From assembly GCF_009017415.1 (NCBI RefSeq), contig NC_092406.1:62001-126000 (forward strand): a DNA stretch of 64,000 nucleotides. Reading direction: 5' to 3'. Position 1 is the stretch's first letter. Every line of letters begins with the position of its first letter. This stretch comes from Aspergillus flavus. Lineage: Eukaryota > Ascomycota > Eurotiomycetes > Eurotiales > Aspergillaceae. Below are positions 12,902 to 24,510 of this stretch, piece by piece. The position numbers and the translations under genes are program-made. The notes beneath the pieces were generated by a model, which worked only from the letters and a program-made list of their open reading frames with translations, made no database searches and was not told the origin of the DNA.

Positions 12902-14774
12902 ACATAATCGGTAAGCACCCTACGCATGTAAGCACCCTGCGCACCACCCGCCATATAGAAAATTTAAATAATTAAAACACTATAAATTTAGACTTCTATA
13001 TAAAAATAAGTAGTTCTATTAATTTAGATAGTATATAATTTTATAACTTTATATACTATAGCTAGAATATTTAGATAGAGCGCGCCTAGAAGCTAATTTA
13101 ATAGATAAAGATCTATCTGTCTATATAGCTTTATCTATCTAATTTTAGTATTTAATAAGGATTTAGGCTTTAGATACTAATATATCTTTTTTAAAAATAA
13201 TCTATTTAATAGAGTACTTTTACTTTTTAAACTATCTTTTATATATAGTCTAATATTATTCTAATTAATACTTTAATATTATTATATTATTTATAACTTA
13301 TTCAGCATCTTTAATTAATTAATTTAAACTAGTTTTAATAAATAAATTAGAATTATAAGATTAATTTTTAAGCAGCTTTTTAAATATAGATTCTAATTTC
13401 TTTAACTACTTAATTATATAAGATATTTTAAGCACTAAACTACTTTAACTACTAGATCTATTACCCGAAGGCGTAGAAATCTTAAACTAAACTATTAGCT
13501 AAAAAAGAATATACTTAGAGCTTAGAGAAACTAGGCTAGTAGCTCTAAAAATACTATAGATATTGTTTTTAATAAAAATCTTTATATAGACCTAAGAATA
13601 TACCTCTAAAAAATTAAATTTATTAATATAATTAAATCTACAATATATCTTAAATTTAATTAAATTTCTATACAAGTCTTTTAATAGCAAAAAAATAATA
13701 ATATTAAATAATTAAAGTTTATAAAAAATATATATAGATATATAAATTAATATAATATTATTCTTTATATAGATCTAATTAAATTAAGATATTAAATAAC
13801 TATTATAGCTATCTAGAATAAGTAAACAATATTTTTCTATAGATTAGCTAATAGTATAAAATATAAAATAATTCTATAATTAATATAGACTAATCTTATT
13901 ACTTATCTAGCTATTAGAACTAATCTCGATTCTTTAATTAAAAAAAATATTTTTATTCTTGTACTAAGACTTTATATATATTTTATTTTTAAAAATAATA
14001 TAAAAAGATAGAGTCTATCTATTAAAACTAATATATTCTATAGTAATAATCTATTCTTAATTTTCTAGCTATAATAAAAATAGTTTCTCTAGTATATTAG
14101 ATCTAGTAACAACTTTAGCTGTAATTATTAGATCTATTATAAATCCTATTTTATTAAAATTATAGATATTGTTTAATACTATACTATACTTCTAAATAAT
14201 TTTATTTATTTATTTAAACTAAATACCTAGAATCTTAGGATCTTCTATTTTAATATACTAATAGTTATAGCGATATATAAAGTAGAATTTAAGTCTAGAT
14301 ATATAGTTAATAAAGTTATATATCTATTTTTTTTCTATAGTAGTAGAGAAAGAAATAGTATTACGCTTTAAAAATAGAATATTAGCTATTTTTTATATAT
14401 ATACCGGCTGGGGAGATACTCTATATTTATCTAGTAATAGAATCTACTATTTAAGCAATTTCTTTTTACTAGTAGTTAATTTATAAGTATTAATACATCT
14501 ATTATTTAAAAAAGAGACCTTTTTAAAACAACTACGCAGGGTAGATTTAAATATATTAAATATTTCAACTATCTTTTTTAAGCTACTGATTTTATTTTTT
14601 TTTAAAGTAGAAATAGCTAATAGAATTCAGCCTTCCTACTTAACGCGTAATTTTAAGGATTTAGATATTTTTAGTGGTATAGTTAATATTTAAATTATCT
14701 AAGAAATTAAGGCGCGTTGAAAACGCGGGTGGTATACAGGGTGCTTACATGCGCAGGGTGCTTACCGATTACGT
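12902..14774 (-). mobile_element. Fot1/pogo-type Tc1-mariner transposon, RIP-inactivated
   Basis: Inverted terminal repeats of about 50 bp face each other (left ACATAATCGGTAAGCACCCT, right complement ACGTAATCGGTAAGCACCCT). They are flanked by TA at 12900-12901 and 14775-14776, the target duplication of this superfamily. The length of 1,873 bp is typical of Fot1/Pot2 elements. Each TIR holds two direct copies of GTAAGCACCCTRCGCA. Confidence 0.88.
12960..14660 (-). pseudogene. Fot1-like transposase remnant
   Basis: On the minus strand near 14640-14390 a decayed N-terminal DNA-binding region is readable: residues like ILLAISTLKKNKISSLKK, then EIFNIFKSTLRSCFKKV, KLTTSKKKLLK, a stop, and ILLLDKYRVSPQPVYI. 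This order (helix-turn-helix, RST-type motif, HKLT segment, then a proline-containing PRP-like motif) is that of pogo/Fot1 transposases. A TAG where Trp is expected fits a G-to-A change. The rest toward 12960 is too mutated to read. Coordinates of the coding part are approximate. Confidence 0.75.
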
Positions 14775-16192
14775 TATACTAGGTCTAATTAGATAAGGCG
14801 CCTGGTTAATAAGCGACGCCTTACCTAACTAGGTTTAGCCTGTGGCTTGGCGGGGCCCCAACGAGTCGGGTTGATCTAGATTGGCCCGGGTTCGGGGTCG
14901 GGGCGGTTTCTAGATCTAGGACCTGAACCCGGCCCGAATACCACTCTATATATTAGATAGAGAAATTGCTATATAATTTTAAATAATCTTTAGTCTTCTA
15001 ATATTATATTTTTAAAATCTATTAATTAACTATATTTCATAAATCTATTATTTATAGATAGATATATGCCGGTAGAGCACTTATAGTTTAAATTATTTTT
15101 AATTAATAATTTTAAAATAGTTAGTATATAAAGTTTAAGTACTTTATTACTAATAGATTTTTAAAAAATTAATAGCACGGCTATTTAATTATCTATAATT
15201 CAAAGAGTCTTTTAAAAAAAGTTTTTAATAGATTAAAATACTTAAATCTTTAATATCTTGATAGAATTAATTATTAAAAAAATAAAAATAAAATTTTTAA
15301 AAAAGAACAAATACTAAAGTACTATAGTAAAACATTAATATTATTATTTTATATAATTATATAAATAACTAAAATATTAAGAATAATTATATAGACTAGT
15401 TTTATAAATAATAGATTTAATAATTTTAAGCTATCTATATCTATTTTTCTAAATATAAAATTATTTATAAAATATATAATTATATTATAGATATAAAAAA
15501 TTATTCTACTATAAATATATTAATTTAATAGAATAATAAAAATAAAATTCTATATATTATTAATTATTTTAATAATAAAATTAAGTAGATATAATATTTA
15601 AAAAAAAGTTTTAAAGAATTAAATTAAAAAAATATAAAAGACTTTTTGTTTATATTTATTAATTTAGAAATAGATTAATATTAGAACACCACGTATTATT
15701 TTGTAAATAAGAAATAGAATACTAAAAATATATATAGATAATATATTTAAAATCTAGAAATATAATAAATTTTTCTAAATAATTTTTCTAAATAATTTTT
15801 TTATAATTTAAATATAAATTTAAATATTTAATTAAAAGATCTAGAAAAAGATTATTTATATAGTTTACTAGCTATAAACTTTTAAAAGAATATATAATAT
15901 AGTAATTTAATACTAGTTAATTCTTTATTATAAATATAGTTTACATACTAATAAAAAAAATAGTTAAAAATATATTAATAGAAAAAACTATAGTTCTAGT
16001 AAATTTAAAAATGAAAAATATTTTTATAAAAATAAAATTTTTATTATATATTTTTATTGTAGCTATTTTTTAATTAAGTAACTATTTTTTAAAATTTATT
16101 AATAAAATAATAGTATATAGATAGTTTATATATATAAAAAAGACTAGTAGCAAAAAAATATTATTTTTAATATAATAAAAAGAGTTATAGAA

Positions 16193-17687
16193 TTAAAAAT
16201 ATTTTACTGTAGTCTCTGTCGTTTTTAAAATCGATAGTTCTATGGGCAGCTTCCTCTTCTTAGACGCGGACGAGCAACCCAGTGTGACGTTCTGGTAGCC
16301 CTCTTCCTGCCCCGTCTGAAAGGTGCCGAAACAGAAGTGGGTGACTTTACGATAGAACTGGCGGGCGGAAGGTAGGTTGATGCAGACTATGCCGCTGAAG
16401 CATTCGATTATAGACCAGTAGGAGGTGGCAACTGTGTCGTCTGCGGGATGGAAGGTTAGATGAAGTGAGTTTGGCTGGTGGGGATAGAGGGAGATACATG
16501 TGGCATTTGTGGTCGTTGCGTAGGTGATCACGACCGTGAGTCGGAGGATACTGACGGTGGTTACACTATACAGGTTAGTGGTCGGTTGACTCAGGAGGCA
16601 AAGAGGACACCAACAAGAATCCTAGCCCAAACATAGCTAAGAGCATAATCTTCTTCGACAAGCTTACAGACAGACCGGCTATCTTGTGCAGCGGAAGCCC
16701 GATGACTGCCAGATCGAGCGCGATATTGGTTGTCGCATTCGCGATGCCAAAGGCGTTGAAATTGAGACACGATCCTTCTGTTTCCCCGTGCCATTTTGTC
16801 CAGATATACGACACTAGGAGAAAGTTAAACGCGGTTCCAAAACCATAGGTTAAAAGATACAGGACGTTGATGGCTACAAGGACCCATGTGACTCGTCTGA
16901 TGCCTGTACTTGGGAAGATGCGGAGATATAGACATAGGAAGGCCATTTTGGTTGCGGCGAGTGCCGGGATGTAGAGCAGCTGTAGGAGCCAGGTGAACCT
17001 CAGAATGCGCGTAATGCTGTCAAAGGGGAGGGTCCAGATGTCTTTCCCATAGCCATCCTTCGCCATTGATGAGATTAGCATTGGGTCAAGCCTGAGAAGA
17101 AACCTGACGTACTTGGATATTCGAGGGCTCCCATTGGAAGTGCAAACAACTACCCTTTACTCAGTCTTCACATTATCGCGTCCTTTTTTGAGGAGGCATA
17201 CCAGGGCTAACACGGCAAAAATATCCTCTGGCTCATAATGATCACGGGAATTGGAGCACCGCATGAGGGTAAATGCTATCGCAAGAGCCATAAAAACACT
17301 TGTGACGGTTGTCGTGATATGGGAGATATCGCGAGGTTCAATCCCACACATCGTGTTCGACGCATTCTGCGAGGCTATGCAAGTCAGAGAAGCAGGTGAG
17401 CTCTACTATCGGCACATACTCAAAGCCTCTTTAACCGAACAGGTCATGACAATACAACCGCTGATGTTTTGCTCCAGCGCTGTATTGGCGCAAATACACT
17501 GCGTATCAAACGAGGAGCAAGATGAACCCCCAACCCCTGCGTCCATGCAAGCTGCCTAGAAAGTATTAGCCTATACAACCGCGTTCGAGTGAATCTATCA
17601 TACCGCGCATGGAGGCATTTGCTGACAAGTGATGTTGTTTGCGAGCAGGGCGACAGCCCAGACCCTGAAAAACCAAGCCCATCCCAT
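16193..17687 (-). CDS. CFEM-domain GPCR-like membrane protein (Pth11-like)
   Basis: Six exons (17604-17687, 17420-17555, 17202-17374, 16615-17111, 16498-16565, 16193-16440) sum to 1,206 nt, 401 residues. A short signal peptide leads to a CFEM domain with the expected cysteine spacing: PPCAAACMDAGVGGSSC, then FDTQCICAN, GCIVMTC. The fungal rhodopsin-like seven-helix domain follows, with KDGYGKDIWTLPFDSITR, LAATKMAFLCLYLRIF, NATYDTVATSYWSIIE and GIVCINLPSAR. In Magnaporthe, Pth11 of this class senses surface cues. The C-terminal tail is short and ends at the border of the AT-rich block, so it may have been trimmed. The exon 3/4 join (acceptor near 17112) is the least certain. The gene diverges from the P450 over about 530 bases. 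Confidence 0.8.
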
Positions 17688-18218
17688 GGTGAATAAAGAC
17701 GTTCACCCATCCTAGTGTTGGGAAGGCTTCATGGAAATCAGCTCTTAAAATGTTTCACCCATGTGCCTGGCGTAGCAGCCTTTAAATTATCCCCTTGGCG
17801 TAATTTGCAGCGCTCGGGCTAGTCCATGCCACGAATCCCCGCACTCGAATAAACTAACACGACTGACTCGGATACTCTTTAGTGTAGCGCTAAACCAGTC
17901 CGTGCCGGGCGGTTGCAAGACGGTCGTCTGCAGTTGGTTTGCATCGCACTAGTATTGCAATCAAAGCCAGCTGGTTCGTCCTCTGCTCCACTTCTGGATT
18001 GTGGAGCTGGAGCGCCGAGATAACTAGCGCTAGATACGCATCGAAGTCTGCCGTCGACAATTGTTATATTAAAAGAGCTGCTACCGCCCCCACGCTTCAG
18101 TCTATCTACAGGTAGTACTAGTAAATGGCAGGTGGGTCTCAGTATATTAAGAGGGCTGTGCACCCGCAGGGGTTTTTTTCTGCCCACTACACAGGAGTGC
18201 AATTGGATCAGTCGAGTG
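17688..18218. other. divergent promoter region, CFEM-GPCR and P450
   Basis: About 530 bases of normal composition between two divergent genes. No motif stands out clearly. Confidence 0.5.
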
Positions 18219-20031
18219 ATGGACTTGTTGGGACTTCGCGATAGATCCCTGCTGGGCCAAGGCGCCCTTGTCGCATTTGTCACGTACTGGGCAGTTTGGA
18301 TCATCTACACACGATGGTTTCACCCTCTCGCCAAGTTTCCTGGACCTTTCTGGGCATCTGTCACGAGAGCCTGGACGCTTCTTCATGTGCTTCATGGGGA
18401 TACTGAGAAGAGGCAGATGAAGCTACATGCGAAACATGGTTTGGTTCCTCCCGGAGATATACTTGAACCTTACTTATCAAGTATAGGGTCTGTTGTTCGC
18501 ATCGCCCCGAACGAGCTGGTCACCAGTGAGCCGGAGGCTATCCAAACGCTCTACGGAGTCAGATCTTTTACGGCCAAGGTATGGCCCCCAGTCTGAGCAC
18601 AGCATCACTGACTAACGGACTAGACCGACTTCTATTTGGCTTTCAGGCCACCCTGGGGTACGTCAGAACCCAGTATTATCCACAACAGCGATTGATAGGA
18701 GTAGCACGATTCCCGGATCACTTCTCGTCAGAAGGCGGAAAGCAACACGGGGAGCGCCGCCGCATCGTTAGCCATGTCTACACAATGACAAGCATCCTTC
18801 AATCGGAAAAGTACATTGAGAAGTGCATTGCTGTTTGGCTCGAGAAACTAGGCCAGATGGCGGACCGCAAGGAGTCTTTCGATCTGTGGATATGGACACG
18901 AATGTAGGCATTCCCACCTCTACAACGTTAAGTACTAATATCTTCATAGGTATGCATACGATGTGATCGGCGAGCTGTACTTTAGTAAGATGTTCGGCTT
19001 CCTCCAGGCCGGTCACGACCACCTAGGATACATCGATGCAACGGAAGATTTGGTCCCTGTCCAATTCCTGGCTGCCAATATGCCCACCTACGTCCGGGGT
19101 TTATTTATGCTGACCGGGATCCTGTTCCCAAAGGTCCGACGGGCATTGCGAGCCCTAGGAGATCTGACTGACGCTACAAATGCAATGCTAAAAGACCGCC
19201 TCGCTGCTATACAAAGCGATTCCGAGGATAAGCCTCAAAGACATGACATCCTAGGAAAGCTGCTCGTAATCTCCCAGGAAAGAGGTAAAGAACTTGATTT
19301 CGTTCTTGACGATATCAAGATGGAGTCGTTTGGTGCATTGTAGGTTCCCTCAACCGATGAGTAGTGGTATGCTAATAGATACATACGCAGCTTTGCCGGA
19401 AGCGAGACAACAGCTCTCACGCTCTCTGGCATCCTGTACCATATCCTCCGCAACCGCAGTGTATACGCAAAGCTCACCGCTGAAATTGACGTCGCCGTGC
19501 AATGTAACCAACTCAGCACCACGCACATTTCCTACAACGAGGCCATTAAACTTCCATACCTAACCGCCTGCATTAGAGAAGGAATCCGCATGCATCCCAT
19601 CACTGGTGTCTCTTTCCCCCGTCATGCACCCTCATCTGGGTGCACGATCGGCGGGTACTATATCCCCCCTAATGCGCGTATAGGAGTGAATCCTAGGGTT
19701 ATGCATTTCAACAAGACTGTTTTCGGTGAAGATGCGGATCAGTTTCGACCCGACAGATGGATTGACGGCGACGTGAGTAAGATGGATCGGTACATTATGC
19801 AGTTTGGGATGGGCGCTAGGACTTGTCTTGGCAAGAATGTGAGTTTCGTCCCATTCTGGCGGAGCTCTTACTGATGAATCTCTTCAGATCTCGATGTGCG
19901 AAATCTATAAGGCCATCCCGGAGCTTTTAAAGTCTTATACATTTGAACTTGCGGGTGATGAGGACATGCAGACGACGTCGTATTGGCTGTATAAGCCGGT
20001 GGCGATTGACGTGAATGTTCGACGTCGTTGA
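18219..20031 (+). CDS. cytochrome P450 monooxygenase (microsomal, pisatin-demethylase-like)
   Basis: Seven exons (18219-18438, 18487-18578, 18624-18657, 18705-18903, 18950-19339, 19391-19838, 19888-20031) sum to 1,527 nt, 508 residues, normal for a fungal P450. Residues 1-30 carry a membrane anchor (GALVAFVTYWAVWIIYT), followed by the proline hinge HPLAKFPGPFWA. The C-helix region is GERRRIVSHVYT, the I-helix FAGSETTAL, the ExxR motif CIREGIRMHP, and the heme loop FGMGARTCLGKN with the Cys ligand. Substrate is unknown. The two smallest introns (45 and 47 bases) flank a 34-base exon that gene finders may miss. No backbone secondary-metabolism synthase lies in the window, so a role in a biosynthetic cluster is not supported here. 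Confidence 0.88.
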
Positions 20032-21013
20032 TGGAGCTCGCTACCCTTGATAGAAAGTGCATTATATCATATATGTCATATAGATAGCAACTCTCCGGGG
20101 GATACCTGGGAACACTAGGGTACCCTACTACAACTAAATCGTCTACGAATGACAAGGGTACCTTGCGTACTTCTGTATTTATTCCGCTGACGTCAATGCT
20201 CTTCTTAGGCCCTCCAAGCTCCTCCTAGGTTGTATGTACCCTAGACAGTTTAATTAAGTGTTAATTCAGCCCTTCAGACATACTCTTTACTTGAAAGCTA
20301 CTTCGGTCGCTTCGAAAATTCATAATCCAGGGTCCTCTGGGACTGCTGGATACTTAGGGATAGCTAACTATGCTCAGGATGCTGAAGGAGAGACGGAAGA
20401 TCCTAACTATTTCGTAATATTGTTCCTAGTCAGGAACTTAGGAAGCGTCGACGAGCACTTGCAAAGAGATGGACTAAATAAATCTTGGTCAGTGAGAAAG
20501 CGATAGAGTTAAAATTAGTCTCAAAGTGGCCCGAGGCTTGAGTCGTCCCTGAATCGGTTGCGGAACGGCGTGTCCAACTCTGTGATCCACAAATGAGCAT
20601 TGGCAGGGAAAACAAGAGAGATAAACATGCCTCAGTCTAAAAAGCGCCTAGGCCATTGTGTGCCCATGTTGACATCATACCCGTACAAGTGAAGACACAC
20701 GCTTGGCCGTGGGGACAGCATACCATCCGCGGTTCTATTCTGTTCGACAGATGATAAGCAAATGCCCGTATAGAGACATTTCGAGAAGAAACTACCAGCT
20801 GATCGAAAATGGCGTCAGACAACCTTACCTTGATGACCCACACACGAAGGTTATATAACACCATCTAGCCTCTTATGGTGGACGTCGAACAACACACCAG
20901 CAAAGCGAGATTGAGCTCTATCCTTCTTCAGCTGTTGAAATTCCTCGACTATGCATTTCCTGTCACCGCATTTATAACGTAACATTCACTCTCCCGGTCG
21001 GTGATCTTGAATC
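20032..21013. other. gene-free stretch before hexokinase-like gene
   Basis: No recognisable coding region on either strand; open frames are short and without motifs. Confidence 0.5.
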
Positions 21014-22648
21014 ATGGCGATTGCCGCTGCAGTATCCAGTAATGGTGCGTCTACGCTTTTGATGTAACCACCTACACTTTCGTTGGAATAGTCTAACTGT
21101 AGTCATTAGAAGTGCTCAAGGGCGTGCCCGAAAATGTCCTCCGAGAAATACAGAAAATGAAAAGCGTGTTTACTATCAATCGAGAGACACTGAGAACAGT
21201 TACGGACAAGTTTGTGACAGAGCTCGAGAATGGTATACAAGCCCTCTTCAACTCAAGAAGATTGAATATATATTCACATATCGAGTAGGATTGTCATCCC
21301 ATGAGAATGAAATAGTATGTTCCGATGTGTTCATAAGAGCGGATCAACTGTAGGTACCGACGAGAAACTAACCTGCAGATAGCCAATGAACATAACTTGG
21401 GCGACAGGAAGGCCTACTGGTCAGGAGCAAGGGACATTTATTACTATAGATCTGGGCGGGACGAATCTAAGGGTGTGCAAGGTCGAACTCACAAAGGAGC
21501 TAGGAGGATACAAGATCACTCAGCGGAAGTTCAAGCTACCAGTGCAGCACCGACAACGCTCCGTCGATGATCTCTGGGCCCTGGTCGCGGACAAATTAGA
21601 AGAATCCCTGGAGAGTCAGCATATCACAAAGGGCAAGGAGGCGCTTCCTTTGGCAATTACGTTCTCCTACCCGGTAACTCAACATAATATCAGACGTGGG
21701 GCTTGCAGCGTTGGACGAAGGGCTCCAATATTTCTGGCGTTGAGGGATATGACATCGTTGCCCAGCTGGAGCACATCATTGCACAGAGAGGACGTATATG
21801 TTGAGTCTTACTGATATGGTGGCTGACCTTTTTGACAGAATCTGCCCGTGGAGATCGTGGCTCTTGTGAACCACACGACGGGGACATTGGTGGCAACAGC
21901 CTATCAATATGCCCAAGTCAAGGTTAGTAGTATATTTATCACAGGATGCAATCCTGCCTACATAGAAGATTGTGGATTAGTTACCAAAATTGCGAGCTAT
22001 GACCTTCCAGCTGGCAAGGAGATGGCCATACACACGGGGTACGGAGCGTTCAACAACAGTCATTCGGTGTTACCTCGTAACGTGTTTGACGAGGCGATCG
22101 AGAGTACATCGCGACCAGGACAGCAGACGTATGAGAAAATGGTCGCCGCACTGTATTTCGGAGAGCTTGTCCGTTTGATCATCTTACATCTTCACCATAC
22201 AACAGGGCTATTTACAGGTTGCGACCTCAGCCGGCTCGACCGTATCCACTCAATGGAGTCAACGTTCTTGTCGGCGATGGAAGGTGGCCCCTTGGGCTCA
22301 CTGGGTGAGATGCAGGCATTGTTTCGAGAACGATTTAATATCGAACCTAAAATCCAAGAACTAAAGATCTGTCGCCTTGTTGCGGAAATCATTTGCACAC
22401 GCGCCGCGAGGCTGTACGCCTGCGGTATTACCGCCATCTGCAAGAAGAAAAGGCATTGAATCTTATCACGTCGCGGTGGATGGCTCAACGTTCGCCAAGT
22501 ATCCTTTGTTCGGAGAAAGAGCTGCTGCTGCTCTGCAGGAGATTTAGATTGGCCATACGCCTCTAAAGGCCTTGTTTCTCTTCGCCCTGCTGAAGACGGA
22601 TCCGCAATTGGGGCTGCGTTGATTGCGACCTTGTCTAGTAGCGATTAA
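21014..22648 (+). pseudogene. hexokinase-like gene, frame-broken and lacking catalytic residues
   Basis: Exons 21014-21044, 21110-21232, 21289-21314 and 21383 onward read as a hexokinase: MKSVFTINRETLRTV, PMNITWATGRPTGQEQG, IDLGGTNLRVCKV, SYPVTQHNIRRG. The frame then slips near 21700; RWTKGSNISGVEGYD continues in the next frame. After an intron, LPVEIVALVNHTTGTLVATAY to GITAICKKK is in frame. A slip near 22450 follows (ESYHVAVDGSTFAKYP in the next frame), and a third near 22544 (DWPYASKGLV, EDGSAIGAAL). Independently of these breaks, the catalytic Asp of the NDTTG motif is His (VNHTTG), and the EWGAFD segment reads TGYGAFN. Catalytically inactive hexokinase homologues with regulatory roles (HxkC/XprF, HxkD) are known in Aspergillus, so the ancestor may have been one. 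All three slips sit in or beside mononucleotide runs. Confidence 0.78.
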
Positions 22649-23277
22649 TGCCACCTGTCGAATATCATCGCGCTGGCACTCTTTGCGGCCTTTACCTCCT
22701 CTTACGTAGAATTTCCTATACGGTCACTTCGAACCAAGGATGCACGGGAACTCCTTGCGCGTTTCCAATACCTATCTACCTACACCAGACATCGAATTTA
22801 TAATCCTCCTAACTCATCACCAGCGAGAATTACATTTTCTGACGGTCAATGATCAAAGACGATACACAACAGAAGTATTGGCCTACATATAAGGCAAATA
22901 GCTGATACAGTAAATATGTCGCAGCGACTCATACATAAGCCTGATACGACGCGCATTCCAAAGCTCAAATACTTAGCAACAGATGCGTCTGACATATGAA
23001 CTATGCAGCTCAGTCTTAGTTCATAGCTTGGCCGTTCTGTGAAGATGAGTAACGCCCATGTCAATGCTGATTTGTAGAACAGTTGGATGAACTCCAACAT
23101 CTCTGTTTGTAGTCTTTACTCAACGGCGACCATACAAACGGGTGACTCCCTTCTAGACTACAACAGGTTGCCGTCTCATTCTCGACTGTTGAATAGATAG
23201 AGGGCTTATGTTTCCGTGGCCACCAAGCATCAATTACAAATTCGCAATACAGACAATGAAAAGGAACAACGCTGACA
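22649..23277. other. gene-free stretch
   Basis: Convergent interval between the hexokinase-like gene and the NmrA-like gene; probably two 3' regions. No gene supported. Confidence 0.5.
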
Positions 23278-24510
23278 CTACTTATCCGCACTCAGTTTAC
23301 GTTTTTTGTGGCCACGTTTAGCATGGAACTCTTGTGCGTAAGTCTTGAAAAAGTCTGGAGGTTCTTGTGGATGGCCACCCGTCACATCATGGAAAGCCGT
23401 GGTCGAGATGTAGTTGGTCTTGCCTTCACGAACCAAGGAGTAGTACTCGAGAAGGTATTGAACCTCAGACTCATCGCTTTCCGATTGCGCATGGAGAACC
23501 TTCTTTGCTTCCGCCCTAGGATTGTTGACTTCGGTCAGAAAATGTTTGTCCAAATATCGGAAGAATGCAGGAAACCAACTCGGATATATCTTCGAACTTC
23601 AAATTCTCCCCCAGGGCCTGGCTAGCAGCAGAGGCCAGCTCATCGCCAGTGGTGAGCAGCGGGCCTGGCGGCAATGTCAGCTAACTCGACAGCGCAGATA
23701 CTTGACTTGTCATACCTGTCAGCACCATCAACTGGCCCCTATGTCTGTCGCTGAATCCATGCTTGCCCTTCCCAGTGAGGACGTGGGCGGCAACTTGGGC
23801 AACATCCTAGTATAGTAAGCACACCGCGTTATCCTCGTCCGAAACACTTACACCGAGAGCTATTGGTGCGAACTTATGATCTTTCCCAGTGGGAAGAGGA
23901 AGTATGCCTTCTTCCTGTGCTTGCCGAGAGTAGAGCAATAGATTTTCGGCGTAAAAGCCGGCTCTACGGATTGGTAAGTAAGTTGCACCGAAGGCCAACC
24001 CGGATAAGATAGAATTAGTAGCCAGGATTTCACCACGCACCGTATAATCACCGGGGAGTGACCAGTGGATGTCGACGGATCCCCCTTAGATGCCATGAAG
24101 CGTGCCTCCAAGTCGATGAATTCTCGCAGTCTCGGCTGTTTGTCCCTTTCTGCAAGATCACAACCAGCGGAGCTGAGAAAGCATACATTCGGTACATTGG
24201 CCTTCTTTGTCGCTTCGATAAGTTCTGCCGTTATGTCAAACTTCTCGGTATGGGCAGGCGGAATGAGACACATCGTATCGGCCCCAACCTCCTGGAGTGA
24301 TGACACCATATCTCTCAGTCGACCGGGTCTATGAGGAACAATCTTGGCACCGAGTTTCGACAGTTCCTTGCAAAACGGGGCATCTGGATGAAGCGTCAAG
24401 CCGGTGACGGTCCCAATAGCCTTTTTGAATTTGTTGTCCGTCAAGATTAGTTCCGCAATCAGAAAGCCGGTATGGCCATCAACTGAGGTGATACACAACT
24501 GACGAGACAT
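23278..24510 (-). CDS. NmrA-like NAD(P)-binding protein
   Basis: Five exons (24041-24510, 23852-23963, 23716-23806, 23580-23664, 23278-23515) sum to 996 nt, 331 residues, normal for the family. The N-terminus is a Rossmann strand-turn (LCITSVDGHTGFLIAELIL), with DGHTG in place of the usual GATG. Family features follow: VCFLSSAGCDLAE, FYAENLLLYSRQAQEEG, LPTGKDHKFAPIALGDVAQVAAHVLTGKG and a C-terminal EEF-like segment (FFKTYAQEFHAKRGHKKRK). NmrA/HSCARG-like proteins bind NAD(P) and act as redox sensors or atypical reductases; the substrate is unknown. The last intron uses a GTTGGT donor, but it restores a continuous family-like sequence (KFEDISEAEAKKVL). Confidence 0.85.

Larger units (their letters stand above)
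12692..14948. mobile_element. hAT-like non-autonomous element interrupted by a Fot1-like transposon
   Basis: Both ends carry TAGAGTGGTA as inverted termini (left 12692, right 14948), followed by related subterminal sequence that shares TCTAGAAA and CGCCCCGACCC. The hAT consensus starts CAG, so TAGAG at both ends could be CAGAG after RIP. Without the inserted Fot1-like element it would be about 380 bp, the size of a MITE with no transposase. An 8-bp target duplication is not clear (6 of 8 bases match in one alignment). The right arm is much less AT-rich than the insertion. Confidence 0.55.
11170..16192. repeat. AT-rich, RIP-mutated block B
   Basis: About 5 kb of extremely AT-rich sequence with stops in every frame. 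It contains a hAT-like element with a nested Fot1-like transposon, a tandem-repeat zone near 11450-11550, and alternating TTC/GAA motifs. The left edge cuts a membrane-protein gene and the right edge coincides with the 3' end of the CFEM-GPCR gene. TIR differences between element ends are mostly C/T or G/A, as RIP would leave. Confidence 0.8.
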
